This document shows, piece after piece, positions 9,407 through 16,000 of a stretch of 34,120 nt of DNA. The notes below the pieces were generated by a model that saw only the letters and a list, made by a program, of their open reading frames with translations, did not search any database and had not been told where the DNA came from. The position numbers and the translations under genes were made by a program. The DNA comes from Fischerella muscicola PCC 7414 (GTDB lineage: Bacteria; Cyanobacteriota; Cyanobacteriia; Cyanobacteriales; Nostocaceae): contig NZ_AJLK01000036.1 in the NCBI RefSeq assembly GCF_000317205.1, positions 1-34,120 on the forward strand, written 5' to 3'. The first letter of the stretch is position 1. Each line of letters begins with the position of its first letter.

Positions 9407-9490
9407 GCTTTTAATTGAAAATCAACAAATAAATTCTGTAGCAAATTTGCAGTACTCAAAGATCCAGGCATTCGGAATCTACCACGTTTG
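9407..9490. repeat. 84-bp direct repeat, copy 1 (copies the 3' end of the glycosylase gene)
   Basis: Matches 10365-10448 over 84 bases with about four mismatches. Read on the minus strand it encodes NVVDSECLDL followed by TGA, a slightly changed version of the last residues of the AlkA-like glycosylase at 10414-11103, plus the 49 bases downstream of that gene. Confidence 0.85.
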
Positions 9491-9531
9491 AATGACTGCT
9501 AATCAATGCCACGCAAGCCCCTAGATTCTAT

Positions 9532-9630
9532 CTATGGGGATAAGTGGCCTCGAAACATTTCTTCAATATTAAATCTTTTTTTATAGGCAGCGATCGCAGA
9601 TTCTAGAGTCTCTAAATTTGTTAAATAGCT
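9532..9630 (-). pseudogene. Transposase remnant (IS4-type C-terminal fragment)
   Basis: On the minus strand the frame from about 9630 to the TAG at 9532-9534 reads LESAIAAYKKRFNIEEMFRGH. This closely resembles the YKKRFxIEEMFRD helix of IS4-family (DDE) transposases, which carries the catalytic glutamate and the Y-(2)-R-(3)-E-(6)-K-like signature region. It is only about 30 codons long, diverges right after MFR and stops, and there is no start. I read it as a decayed insertion sequence. This assignment rests on motif memory over a short stretch. Confidence 0.6.
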
Positions 9631-9661
9631 ATAATAAATGTACAAATTTTATATTTTGTAC
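9630..9661 (+). promoter_or_regulatory. Promoter -10 box and operator-like inverted repeat of the antitoxin gene
   Basis: A perfect -10 hexamer tataat lies at 9630-9635, followed by an inverted repeat gtacaaa (9640-9646) and tttgtac (9655-9661) that would cover the transcription start. The antitoxin ATG follows 12 bases later. Phd/YefM antitoxins usually bind such palindromes to repress their own operon, so autoregulation is likely (inference). No good -35 box is seen. Confidence 0.5.
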
Positions 9662-9673
9662 GTTTTGTGTAAA

Positions 9674-9925
9674 ATGACAAATTCTATCAGCGCTACAGAA
9701 GCTCGTGCCAATCTTCAAGAATTGATAAATCGTGTTGAGTATGGACGGGAACGTATTATAATCGAGCGACACGGTAAAGCAGTGGTTGCCATTATCGGGC
9801 TAGAAGACCTCAAACGACTAGAAGCCCTAGAAGATGCCATCAATTCTGAACAATTACGTCGTGCTGTTACAGAAAACGATGGATTTACAACTCTAGAGGC
9901 AGTCATTGCCCGTTATGAAGAATGA
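9674..9925 (+). CDS. Type II antitoxin, Phd/YefM family
   Basis: An 83-residue antitoxin starting at MTNSISATEARANL. The frame stays open 12 codons further upstream, but the upstream codons overlap the operator palindrome and the family starts at this methionine. The Phd/YefM fold is recognisable from ISATEARANLQELINRVEYGRE, the HGKAVVAIIGLEDLKRLEALED strand-helix segment, and a C-terminal toxin-binding tail (TTLEAVIARYEE). It should bind DNA as a dimer and neutralise a RelE-type toxin. Its stop overlaps the start of the downstream toxin frame (ATGA), the usual arrangement of such operons. The antitoxin looks intact while the toxin does not, so at present it may act as an orphan repressor or as an anti-addiction factor against related toxins. 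Confidence 0.9.
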   Translation: MTNSISATEARANLQELINRVEYGRERIIIERHGKAVVAIIGLEDLKRLEALEDAINSEQLRRAVTENDGFTTLEAVIARYEE

Positions 9926-10194
9926 GCCGCTACACCCTGAGAATTGCTAGAACCGCAGAAAAAGACTTATTAGACTTACAAGCCAAGCAATTCAAGCAAG
10001 TTGTGTCAAAAATTTTCTCTTTACAAGGGAACCCTAGACCGCAAGATTGTAAAGCCTTAAAAGGTTATGAAGGCGGTTATCGTGTTGACTAAGGAGAATA
10101 CAGGATTCTCTATACAATTGATCATGACAATGAACTGGTTGATATTTTCCGCGTAGGAAAGCGAAACGATGATGAGGTTTACAAAAACTTATAA
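9922..10194 (+). pseudogene. RelE/ParE-type toxin broken by an in-frame stop
   Basis: The frame starts at ATG 9922, overlapping the antitoxin stop, and reads MSRYTLRIARTAEKDLLDL, then GNPRPQDCKALKGYEGGYRVD, then TAA at 10090-10092. It continues in the same frame with GEYRILYTIDHDNELVDIFRVGKRNDDEVYKNL up to TAA 10192-10194. The total, 89 sense and nonsense codons plus stop, matches a whole RelE-family mRNA interferase. Codon 57, where relatives usually have Gln, Gly or a similar residue before GEYR, is a stop here. The missing C-terminal half holds the conserved YR...Y strand and the R near the end needed for activity, so the toxin is probably dead unless the stop is read through or is a sequencing error. 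Confidence 0.85.
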
Positions 10195-10225
10195 AAAGCG
10201 GATCGCCATCTACCGACCGATCCGC
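10193..10225 (-). terminator. Intrinsic terminator on the minus strand
   Basis: An 8-bp perfect stem gcggatcg (10198-10205) / cgatccgc (10218-10225) with a 12-base loop. Read on the minus strand the stem is followed by TTTTTAT (A-run at 10193-10197). It would stop transcription coming from the glycosylase side and lies just after the 3' end of the toxin frame. Confidence 0.65.
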
Positions 10226-10364
10226 AGTGCATATGAAGGGTGAACAAATGGCTTAACGTCAAACTTATCTCCTGTCCTTTAGTTTTGAATCCATACATCA
10301 AAACATCATTAATAGCCACGAAAACTAAGTGATCGCGCTTCTTTCCTCTAGTGTAAGAAGACAT

Positions 10365-10448
10365 GCTTTTAATTGAAAATCAACAAATAAATTGTGTAGC
10401 AAATTTGTAGTACTCAAAGCTCCGGGCATTCGGAATCTACCACGTTTG
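10365..10448. repeat. 84-bp direct repeat, copy 2
   Basis: This is the partner of 9407-9490. The copy covers the last ~11 codons and stop of the glycosylase gene (10414-10448) and the 49 bases after it. The two copies bracket the transposase remnant, the toxin-antitoxin locus and the minus-strand terminator, 874 bases in all. Confidence 0.85.
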
Positions 10449-11103
10449 GAGATGTAGGATTTTTTCTTGATTGTGGCGATCGCTCACTCAAATAATAGTG
10501 CCACAGCAACCGCGTCGCCACCGCTCTCCAAGGACGCCATTTTTCAGCAATACTTTCTATTTCTTGTGGAGTGGGACGCTGTGCTAATTTCTTCACTTTT
10601 TGTATTGCCAGGATTAACCCTAAATCTCCCTTGGGCAAAGCATCTGGTCGCCGCAGTGCCATTAATAAATATATGTCTACTGTCCAATCTCCAATACCTT
10701 TAAGTTTTTTGAGGACACTACGAACGTCTTCATCATCCATTGTGTTGAGAAGATTTAAATCAAGTTCTCCAGCAATAATTGATTCTGCTAACAAGCGTCC
10801 ATAAATAGCTTTTTGGCGACTAAAGCCAATCGTTTTTAATTCTGTATGATCAAGTTGAAAAAACTTTTGTGGAGTAATTGGTGAGATTTTTGCTTGCAGT
10901 CTTGCAAAAACTGCTTTTGCTGAAGCGAGAGAAACTTGTTGTTCCAGAATTATTTGGATGAGAGTAGCAAAACCTGGTTCTCGTAACCACAATGGGGGTA
11001 AGCCAAAAGTATTGAGAATGTATTCCATATCTGGATCGTTTGATGCGAGTACATTCAAAGCGTGAGTAAAGTTGTTTTCATTTAGTGTTTCTAAATAATT
11101 CAT
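10414..11103 (-). CDS. DNA-3-methyladenine glycosylase II, AlkA-like (HhH-GPD)
   Basis: A 229-residue base-excision repair enzyme that removes alkylated bases such as 3-methyladenine. It has the helix-hairpin-helix LKKLKGIGDWTVDIY at residues 131-145 and the following GPD-type loop DALPKGDLGL, with the catalytic aspartate at about 160. The EQQVSLASA segment near residue 54 and the C-terminal WRPWRAVATRLLWHYYL helix are also typical. Compared with E. coli AlkA the N-terminal ~90-residue domain is absent, as in many cyanobacterial homologues. The last ~10 codons lie inside the 84-bp repeat, so the present C-terminal tail may differ from the ancestral one. Its ATG overlaps the stop of a 41-codon ORF upstream (ATGA), suggesting coupled translation. 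Confidence 0.9.
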   Translation of the reverse strand: MNYLETLNENNFTHALNVLASNDPDMEYILNTFGLPPLWLREPGFATLIQIILEQQVSLASAKAVFARLQAKISPITPQKFFQLDHTELKTIGFSRQKAIYGRLLAESIIAGELDLNLLNTMDDEDVRSVLKKLKGIGDWTVDIYLLMALRRPDALPKGDLGLILAIQKVKKLAQRPTPQEIESIAEKWRPWRAVATRLLWHYYLSERSPQSRKNPTSPNVVDSECPEL

Positions 11104-11225
11104 AGTTCACGCTTGATGTGAATTAAAGCTGTAGCAAAAATGTTTTTGGGCTTTTGGAAAATCATTCCTACTTGCCGCCGCAGTCTCCGCGATCGCTCCT
11201 GGGTGATCGCTAGTAAACTTAACAT
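11100..11225 (-). CDS. Short ORF (41 aa) overlapping the glycosylase start; ABC-ATPase-like fragment
   Basis: On the minus strand an ATG at 11225 opens a 41-codon frame whose TGA overlaps the glycosylase ATG by four bases. A strong ribosome-binding site (gagaggtga) lies about 8 bases before the ATG. The middle reads LRRQVGMIFQKP, which looks like the Q-loop region of PstB-type ABC ATPases, but no Walker or signature motif is present. It may be a gene fragment now used as a translated leader for the glycosylase, or a chance ORF. The SD and the overlap are seen directly; the role is inference. Confidence 0.4.
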   Translation of the reverse strand: MLSLLAITQERSRRLRRQVGMIFQKPKNIFATALIHIKREL

Positions 11226-11334
11226 AAGAAAATCACCTCTCAATTCACGGCGTAATTCATAATTCATCATTGATTTTAGTACTCAATCCGATAAATTCGG
11301 TTTTGGCTTCTTCTGCAAAAACTGCAAGTAGATA

Positions 11335-11814
11335 TTATTCTGGTTGACTACAATATCTATTTACTTGTGTCGCTAGCACATCTGATTGTTTAGCAGCAAC
11401 CTCAGCTGCTTTCAGCGCGTTATCAATTTCACTTCTTGCTGTTTGTATTTGTTGTCTACCAGATGTTGAAGCTTTTGCTAGTTTGGCGGTATTAAGTGCT
11501 TTACCTGCTTTGTAGATATTTTGACTGAGTGTTGTAAATACTTTGACAAACTGAGTTTGGTATTCTTTCAGTTTGGGGTCTTTTAAATTTAGTTGCTCAA
11601 TTTTTTTGGTGGCTGTTTGCAAATCCTTAGCCAGTTTCAAACTTGTTGCAACCTGAGTACCTTTATTTATCTCTACTAAAGAATTCCCGTCATTCACAGT
11701 CTTGATTAGTCGCTGACATTGGGAGGCTTTGTTGTCATTACAACCAATCAGCAGCAAAGTCAGACTTACACTTATAGGAACAATAATCTTATTTTTACGA
11801 TACCCGACAGACAT
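11335..11814 (-). CDS. Putative lipoprotein of unknown function (159 aa)
   Basis: The N-terminus has a positively charged start (MSVGYRKNK), a hydrophobic stretch and the lipobox LLIGC with Cys at about residue 25, so it should be lipidated and anchored at the membrane facing the periplasm. The rest is predicted helical and rich in K, Q, T and A: residues 35-60 (IKTVNDGNSLVEINKGTQ) and long amphipathic helices to the end. A second cysteine is near the C-terminus (RYCSQPE). Similar small helical lipoproteins occur in filamentous cyanobacteria, but I know no function. It is separated from the glycosylase leader by about 110 bases and probably has its own transcript. Confidence 0.75.
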   Translation of the reverse strand: MSVGYRKNKIIVPISVSLTLLLIGCNDNKASQCQRLIKTVNDGNSLVEINKGTQVATSLKLAKDLQTATKKIEQLNLKDPKLKEYQTQFVKVFTTLSQNIYKAGKALNTAKLAKASTSGRQQIQTARSEIDNALKAAEVAAKQSDVLATQVNRYCSQPE

Positions 11815-11998
11815 TTACACCTGAGCCAATTTATATAATGAAATCCAAATAATCGTAACCAATAGTAACCACAGATTCAGTGATTTCAGTTAGTGTTCCG
11901 ATAATTTGACACTTCTATTAGGGAATTAGGGAACTCACCGGCCCCTGGTGGGGATTAGGGGCAACGGGGATCAGGGATCGGGGAATAGGAAAACAATT

Positions 11999-12208
11999 TG
12001 AAATGAGAATGTTCGGGTATGAAGTGAGAACTTTGGGGTTTGAAGTGAGAACTTTGGGGTTTGAAGTGAGAATGTTCGGGTTTGAAGTGAGAATGTTCGG
12101 GTTTGAAGTGAGAACTTTGGGGTTTGAAGTGAGAATGTTCGGGTTTGAAGTGAGAATGTTCGGGTTTGAAGTGAGAATGTTCGGGTTTGAAGTGAGAAGG
12201 TTCGGGTT
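11999..12208. repeat. 21-bp minisatellite, ten copies with two main variants
   Basis: Ten head-to-tail copies of a 21-bp unit of the form tgaagtgagaaNNTTNGGGTT. Variant A has atgttcggg, variant B has ctttggggt. The order is A B B A A B A A A plus a final aggttcggg variant. Because 21 is a multiple of three, both strands carry open frames of heptapeptides (GFEVRMF on plus, SLQTRTF on minus). There is no credible start, RBS or extension, so I do not call a gene. The flanks 11815-11998 and 12209-12409 hold G-rich low-complexity DNA, three HIP1 sites and no gene. Confidence 0.92.
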
Positions 12209-12409
12209 TTAAACCTCAAATTTTGAGTTTGGTACTTGAAATGGGTGTGCGATCGCTCGATGTTTTATTTTAGGTGAGAGATGACGGAGCGATCGCGTTT
12301 TGGCAAATGAGTGTGAGAATTGAACCGCACAGTTGCAGAGGACGCCAAGGAGGAGAGAGGAGGGGGCGATCGCTTCCACAAGTTATGTGCTAGGAAGTTG
12401 TGAGCAAAT

Positions 12410-12972
12410 TTATCTGCCAAAGATTTCGTTGACGGTGATGTTTATGTCGGGGAAGGCTTGAGTTGATAAAATTTGACCAAGAGTGAACTTTTGCATCAGC
12501 TGATATCCTGCGGCTGTTGGTTCTCGATAAACTTCGACGATTTGCTCGTTAATATCTACTAACCAAACTTCAATAATGTTTGCTTCTGCATATAAAGAAA
12601 TTTTCTCTTCCCGGTCATAGTTAACAGTTGAATCAACTACTTCAATTAGTAAAAAATATCCTGGGGTTGGGGGTGCGCGGTTTCATAAAAATCTTCACGG
12701 GGTTTGAGTAATGCTACATCCGGCTGAGGTTCTGAATTATTGTTCAATGCGACTGGATTTTGAGAAGCAAGTATAGTGCGTTTTCCGAGCAACTGCACCA
12801 ACAAATTCACAAGTCGATTCACACAAGCAGCATGTTTTGTCCCAATCGGTGACATTTCAATAATCTCTCCCCGGATCAATTCCACTCGGTCATCCTCTGT
12901 GAGAATCCCCGACTCAGTCATCTTATGATATTGCTCAACTGTGAATTTTCGTCTTAACAACTGCACAGTCAT
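12410..12972 (-). pseudogene. Uma2 family endonuclease, frameshifted
   Basis: The minus-strand frame starting at MTVQLLRRKFTVEQYHKM (ATG at 12972; an upstream ATG at 12984 is also possible) runs through the Uma2 core (ILTEDDRVELIRGEIIEMSPIG, QPDVALLKPR) and ends abruptly at a TAA near 12646. The missing part follows one frame over: IEVVDSTVNYDREEKISLYAEANIIEVWLVDI and so on to TAA at 12410-12412. One extra T in the T6 run (A6 on the plus strand, 12651-12656) would restore DIFLLIEV and a full-length protein of about 187 residues. Uma2 (DUF820) is a PD-(D/E)XK-fold family of unknown function, highly multiplied in cyanobacteria. The break is either a real inactivation, a phase-variable homopolymer or an assembly error. 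Confidence 0.85.
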
Positions 12973-13066
12973 GGCCACCTCCACTGTCTGTCGTATCTTA
13001 AATTATGGAGTAAATATTAAGTAGGGGAGGCAGTGCGGTGGTGAGACAGTGCAAGTAAATAACTAT

Positions 13067-13786
13067 TTACCAATCAACAGGTAAACCTAACCTTTCCAAA
13101 GTATCAGCTTCTTGTAATAATGACTGAATGTCACTATCTATATGAATACGTCCTCCAGAAAGCACTAAAGCACGTTGAGTAACTTTCCCTAACCAGTGCA
13201 AATCGTGGGAGGCTATTAACATAACTTTGCCTTGCCATTTTAATAACATTTGAGCAAAGTGACGCCGCCATGAAGGATCAAGACCATTAGTTGGTTCGTC
13301 CAATATCAAAATATCTGGTTCCAATGCTAAAATTGCAGCTAAGGCAGCAAGGCGTCTTTGTCCTCCAGACAGTTCATGAGCAGAACGGTTGGCATAAGCT
13401 TCTAAACCAAAATCAGCTAATAAATTTCTAGCTTTATCAATGGCGATCGCTGGTGATACACCATAGTTACGCGGCCCAAAGGTGATATCTTCAAGTATGG
13501 TGGGCATAAATAGCTGATCATTAGCATCTTGAAAACCAAAACCAATTTGACGACGTACTTGGGGTAAGGTTTTGGGTTCTAGGGGAATGTTATTAATCCA
13601 AATCTTCCCAGCTTGGGGTTCTTTTAAGCCGATCAGGTTCTCAAGCAGAGTACTTTTACCCGAACCAGTCGGTCCCATGAGGGCGACGCGATCGCCTGCA
13701 TTTAAGGTAAAGGAAATTTCTCGTAAAACTGGTTCCCGCGTAGAATAAGCATACACTAGGTTTTGAACCACTACAGTTTGTGACAT
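13067..13786 (-). CDS. ABC transporter ATP-binding protein, CbiO/EcfA-like
   Basis: A 239-residue ATPase with Walker A GPTGSGKST, Q-loop GFGFQDANDQLF, signature LSGGQRR, Walker B ILILDEPTNGLDP and H-loop ASHD. The QDANDQLF form of the Q-loop and the overall size fit the energy-coupling ATPases of cobalt, nickel or biotin type (CbiO, BioM). No membrane partner or substrate-binding component is nearby, so the substrate is open. I place the start at MSQTVVVQNL (ATG at 13786). The frame continues upstream to 13987, but those codons only translate a heptamer repeat ([10 protein letters not shown]). No good SD precedes the ATG, and the repeat abuts it by about ten bases. Confidence 0.88.
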   Translation of the reverse strand: MSQTVVVQNLVYAYSTREPVLREISFTLNAGDRVALMGPTGSGKSTLLENLIGLKEPQAGKIWINNIPLEPKTLPQVRRQIGFGFQDANDQLFMPTILEDITFGPRNYGVSPAIAIDKARNLLADFGLEAYANRSAHELSGGQRRLAALAAILALEPDILILDEPTNGLDPSWRRHFAQMLLKWQGKVMLIASHDLHWLGKVTQRALVLSGGRIHIDSDIQSLLQEADTLERLGLPVDW

Positions 13787-13796
13787 TTTAGTTAGT

Positions 13797-13908
13797 TGTT
13801 GGTTGGTGGTTGATTGTTGGTGGTTGATTGTTGGTGGTTGATTGTTGGTGGTTGATTGTTGGTGGTTGATTGTTGGTGGTTGATTGTTGATTGTTGATTG
13901 TTGATTGT
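13797..13908. repeat. Heptamer/14-mer tandem repeat just upstream of the ABC gene
   Basis: About seven copies of a 14-bp unit (ttgttggtggttga, two related heptamers), followed by gattgtt units. It occupies the 5' side of the ABC ATPase gene from position 13797 onward, so the promoter must lie beyond or within it. Confidence 0.85.
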
Positions 13909-13938
13909 TGTACAGACGTGCCATGGCACGTCTGTACA
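13909..13938. repeat. 30-bp perfect palindrome
   Basis: The arm tgtacagacgtgcca is followed directly by its exact complement, centred on the ccatgg site at 13921-13926. It sits between the heptamer repeat and a second short tandem tract (gacaaat/gaccaat units, 13963-14003). Palindromes of this acgt-rich kind are dispersed in filamentous cyanobacterial genomes. It also lies between the mnmE stop and the ABC start and could form a strong cruciform or RNA hairpin. Confidence 0.85.
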
Positions 13939-13962
13939 GTGGTTGGTGGTTGTTAACTCTTG

Positions 13963-14003
13963 ACAAATGACCAATGACCAATGACAAATGACAAATGACA
14001 AAT
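13963..14003. repeat. Heptamer repeat gacaaat/gaccaat
   Basis: About five to six copies of a 7-bp unit with one variable base, immediately downstream of the mnmE stop codon on the minus strand. It is a short STRR. Confidence 0.75.
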
Positions 14004-14006
14004 TAA

Positions 14007-15389
14007 TTATTTACCAATACAAAACCGACTAAAAATCCTATCCAGGACAGATTCTGTTACCTCTTCTCCTGTAATTTCCCCTAGAGCATGAATTGCTCCA
14101 CGTAAATCAATTGTCCAAAAATCAAGAGGTAACTGCTGAGCAATTGTTACCTGCACTTGTTCTAAAGATGTTTTTGCTTTGACGAGTGCGGCGGCTTGTC
14201 TTTGGTTAATTGCCAAGTCCATGTCAGCAGCTTGGATTTTCCCTGCTTGCACTTGCTCTAAAATCGCTGCTTCTAGAGCTGCAATTCCTTGATTTTGTAC
14301 CACTGCTGTTTTTACAACTTGGCTAATTTCTCTGGGATACTGCACTGTTTCTGCTGCTGCCAGGTCAATTTTATTAATCACCAAAATCAAGGGACGATGT
14401 TTCACCTGTGCGTAAATCTCTTGGTCGTCTGTTGTCCATCCTGCGGTAGCATCAATGGTGAGCAGGACTAAATCGGCAGCTTGTGCGGCACTGCGGGAGC
14501 GCTCGACACCAATTTTTTCGACTTGGTCTTCTGTGGCTCGAATACCCGCAGTATCTAAGACTTGTACAGGAATTCCACCAACGACTAATTGCGATTCCAC
14601 AACATCACGAGTTGTACCAGGTAAATCGGTGACAATGGCGCGATCGCTTCTACTCCACGCATTCAACAAACTTGATTTTCCCACGTTCGGACGCCCAACA
14701 ATCGCTACTTTTAGACCTGTGCGTAGCAGTTCACCTTGGTCGGCGGTTGCCAGTAGCTTAGTTATTTCTGCTGAAATTCTCTCAATTTCTGATATGATAA
14801 TTTTATAGTCCAGCGGAGCTAAGTCTTCCTCAAAATCAATCCGCGCTTCAATTTCCGCTAAGATATCCAAACATTGACTGCGTAATTGTCTGATTGGCTG
14901 AGCTAATTTGCCTTGTAAGCCTGCTAAAGCAGCTTGTGCAGCTTGGGGCGATCGCGCTCCGACTAAATCAGCTATACTTTCGGCTTGGGTTAAGTCTAGG
15001 CGTCCATTTAAAAACGCCCGCAAGGTAAATTCTCCCGGCTGCGCTAGTCTAGCCCCGTTTTCCAAGCATAGTTGCAACACCTGCTGTACTGCCATAATTC
15101 CCCCGTGGCAATGAAACTCTACAACATCTTCACGGGTATAAGAGCGGGGCGCTTGCATAATCAGCAGTAGTGCTTCATCGACTAGTTGTCGTGTTTGGGG
15201 ATGACGAATATAACCGTAGAGAATGCGGTGGCTTTCCCAAACTTGACGCCCAGGCGCATGAAAAATAGTTTTGGCAATAGGTATTGCTTCTGAACCAGAT
15301 ACGCGCACAATGCCAACGCTACCTTGTTGGGGGACAATAGCAGTTGCGATCGCAGCGATGGTTCCAGTTGTGGCAAAAATTTCCGACAT
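14007..15389 (-). CDS. mnmE: tRNA uridine-5-carboxymethylaminomethyl modification GTPase MnmE
   Basis: A 460-residue GTPase that, with MnmG (GidA), modifies the wobble uridine U34 of certain tRNAs. The N-terminal tetrahydrofolate-binding domain ([23 protein letters not shown]) occupies about residues 1-120 and a helical domain follows. The inserted G domain has G1 GRPNVGKS at 232-239, the switch DLPGTTRD at 255-262, G3 DTAGI and G4 NKID. The protein ends in the invariant FCIGK with the essential cysteine. Length and motifs are complete. It stands alone, with a repeat-rich 3' side and a MITE-like element about 60 bases upstream of its start. mnmG is not in the window. Confidence 0.97.
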   Translation of the reverse strand: MSEIFATTGTIAAIATAIVPQQGSVGIVRVSGSEAIPIAKTIFHAPGRQVWESHRILYGYIRHPQTRQLVDEALLLIMQAPRSYTREDVVEFHCHGGIMAVQQVLQLCLENGARLAQPGEFTLRAFLNGRLDLTQAESIADLVGARSPQAAQAALAGLQGKLAQPIRQLRSQCLDILAEIEARIDFEEDLAPLDYKIIISEIERISAEITKLLATADQGELLRTGLKVAIVGRPNVGKSSLLNAWSRSDRAIVTDLPGTTRDVVESQLVVGGIPVQVLDTAGIRATEDQVEKIGVERSRSAAQAADLVLLTIDATAGWTTDDQEIYAQVKHRPLILVINKIDLAAAETVQYPREISQVVKTAVVQNQGIAALEAAILEQVQAGKIQAADMDLAINQRQAAALVKAKTSLEQVQVTIAQQLPLDFWTIDLRGAIHALGEITGEEVTESVLDRIFSRFCIGK

Positions 15390-15448
15390 CAGCGCCTTTT
15401 TCGGGAATTATGATTGAGTCTATTGTCGATTGTAGTGAGTTTATATAG

Positions 15449-15582
15449 CAATACGGTTCAGTTAAGGTTTTGATCCCCCCTAGCCCCCCTTAAAAAAGGG
15501 GGGAAGCGGAAAAAAGTCCCCCTTTTTAAGGGGGATAATGGGGGATCTCCAAATATTGGATTGTACTAACTGAACTGTATTG
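15449..15582. mobile_element. MITE-like element, 134 bp, with 16-bp terminal inverted repeats
   Basis: Terminal inverted repeats caatacggttcagtta (15449-15464) and taactgaactgtattg (15567-15582) match with one mismatch. They are flanked by a perfect 10-bp direct repeat gtttatatag (15439-15448 and 15583-15592), which looks like a target-site duplication. Inside are two nested runs of C and G (ccccctta...aaggggg) that form strong hairpins. It is too short to encode a transposase, so it would need one in trans. A 10-bp duplication would suit an IS4-like element (inference). It lies 60 bp upstream of the mnmE start. Confidence 0.8.
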
Positions 15583-15649
15583 GTTTATATAGTCGCCTGT
15601 CTTGGAAATAGGGATCGGGGATTGGGGATGCACTCTTAATCATTCAAAA

Positions 15650-15820
15650 TCCTGTTAGCCGATGACTGTATCGGCGGTCATGATTTTAGCTTGAACCGAC
15701 AGAAGCCCCACGTCTCTCACTTCGTGCAGCGTGGGGACGGCGGCTGGAGTGTCGGAGGCAGGTTCCGACACCGCCACCTCATGAATGGCGGGGCGATGAC
15801 GAATTGACTTCCGACCACTA
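15650..15820. mobile_element. IS200/IS605-like right-end hairpins, probable element remnant
   Basis: A hairpin ccccacg (15706-15712) / cgtgggg (15730-15736) with a 17-base loop is followed by a second stem gtgtcgga (15749-15756) / tccgacac (15764-15771), framed by ggcgg and ccgcc. Hairpins of the ccccacg/cgtgggg kind close many cyanobacterial IS200/IS605 elements. A long open frame across it on the minus strand has no recognisable domain and may hold the variable tail of a deleted tnpB. Assignment is by resemblance only. Confidence 0.45.
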
Positions 15821-16000
15821 TCAACCGTTAGGTTGATCAGGGAGTGGGGTCGATGAGGAGTCGCCAAACTTTTGACTTGGCAACCTATCGATCCAATCTT
15901 CAATGAGTTGAGTGAGTGTCTTTTCCTTGTTTTGTGCATATAGCCGCAGCTTGTTCAATCTGTTCTCAGAAAGCCTTAAATTCAATCTTCCAGTTTTCAT
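15821..16000 (-). CDS. Small ribbon-helix-helix-like DNA-binding protein (59 aa)
   Basis: The frame is open further upstream to 16165, but the likely start is the ATG at 16000, giving MKTGRLNLRLSENRLNKLRLYAQNKEKTLTQLIEDWIDRLP plus a short polar tail. The pattern of a short beta strand (RLNLRLS), a first helix (ENRLNKLRLYAQNK) and a second helix (TLTQLIEDWIDRL) is that of ribbon-helix-helix repressors. A 33-bp near-perfect palindrome overlaps the start codon, consistent with autoregulation. Similar small RHH genes accompany IS200/IS605-type elements and antitoxins in cyanobacteria, and the hairpins downstream support the first option. No toxin gene is adjacent. No strong SD is seen. Confidence 0.65.
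   Translation of the reverse strand: MKTGRLNLRLSENRLNKLRLYAQNKEKTLTQLIEDWIDRLPSQKFGDSSSTPLPDQPNG

Noticed and set aside
10179-10364. 61-codon minus-strand ORF between toxin and repeat copy 2
   Set aside because: Its C-terminal half is the terminator hairpin and the toxin 3' end. The first half (RDHLVFVAINDVLMYGFKTKGQE) looks slightly protein-like but has no RBS or known similarity; kept only as a possible remnant.
12003-12219. Heptapeptide ORFs on both strands of the 21-bp minisatellite
   Set aside because: They exist only because 21 is a multiple of three; no RBS, no non-repetitive extension and equal openness on both strands.
13787-13987. N-terminal extension of the CbiO-like ATPase
   Set aside because: The extra residues are a translation of heptamer repeats, and homologous sequence starts only at MSQTVVVQNL.
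15655-15939. 94-codon minus-strand ORF downstream of and overlapping the RHH gene
   Set aside because: It runs through the end hairpins in another frame. At most it preserves the tail of a lost tnpB; not supported as a gene.
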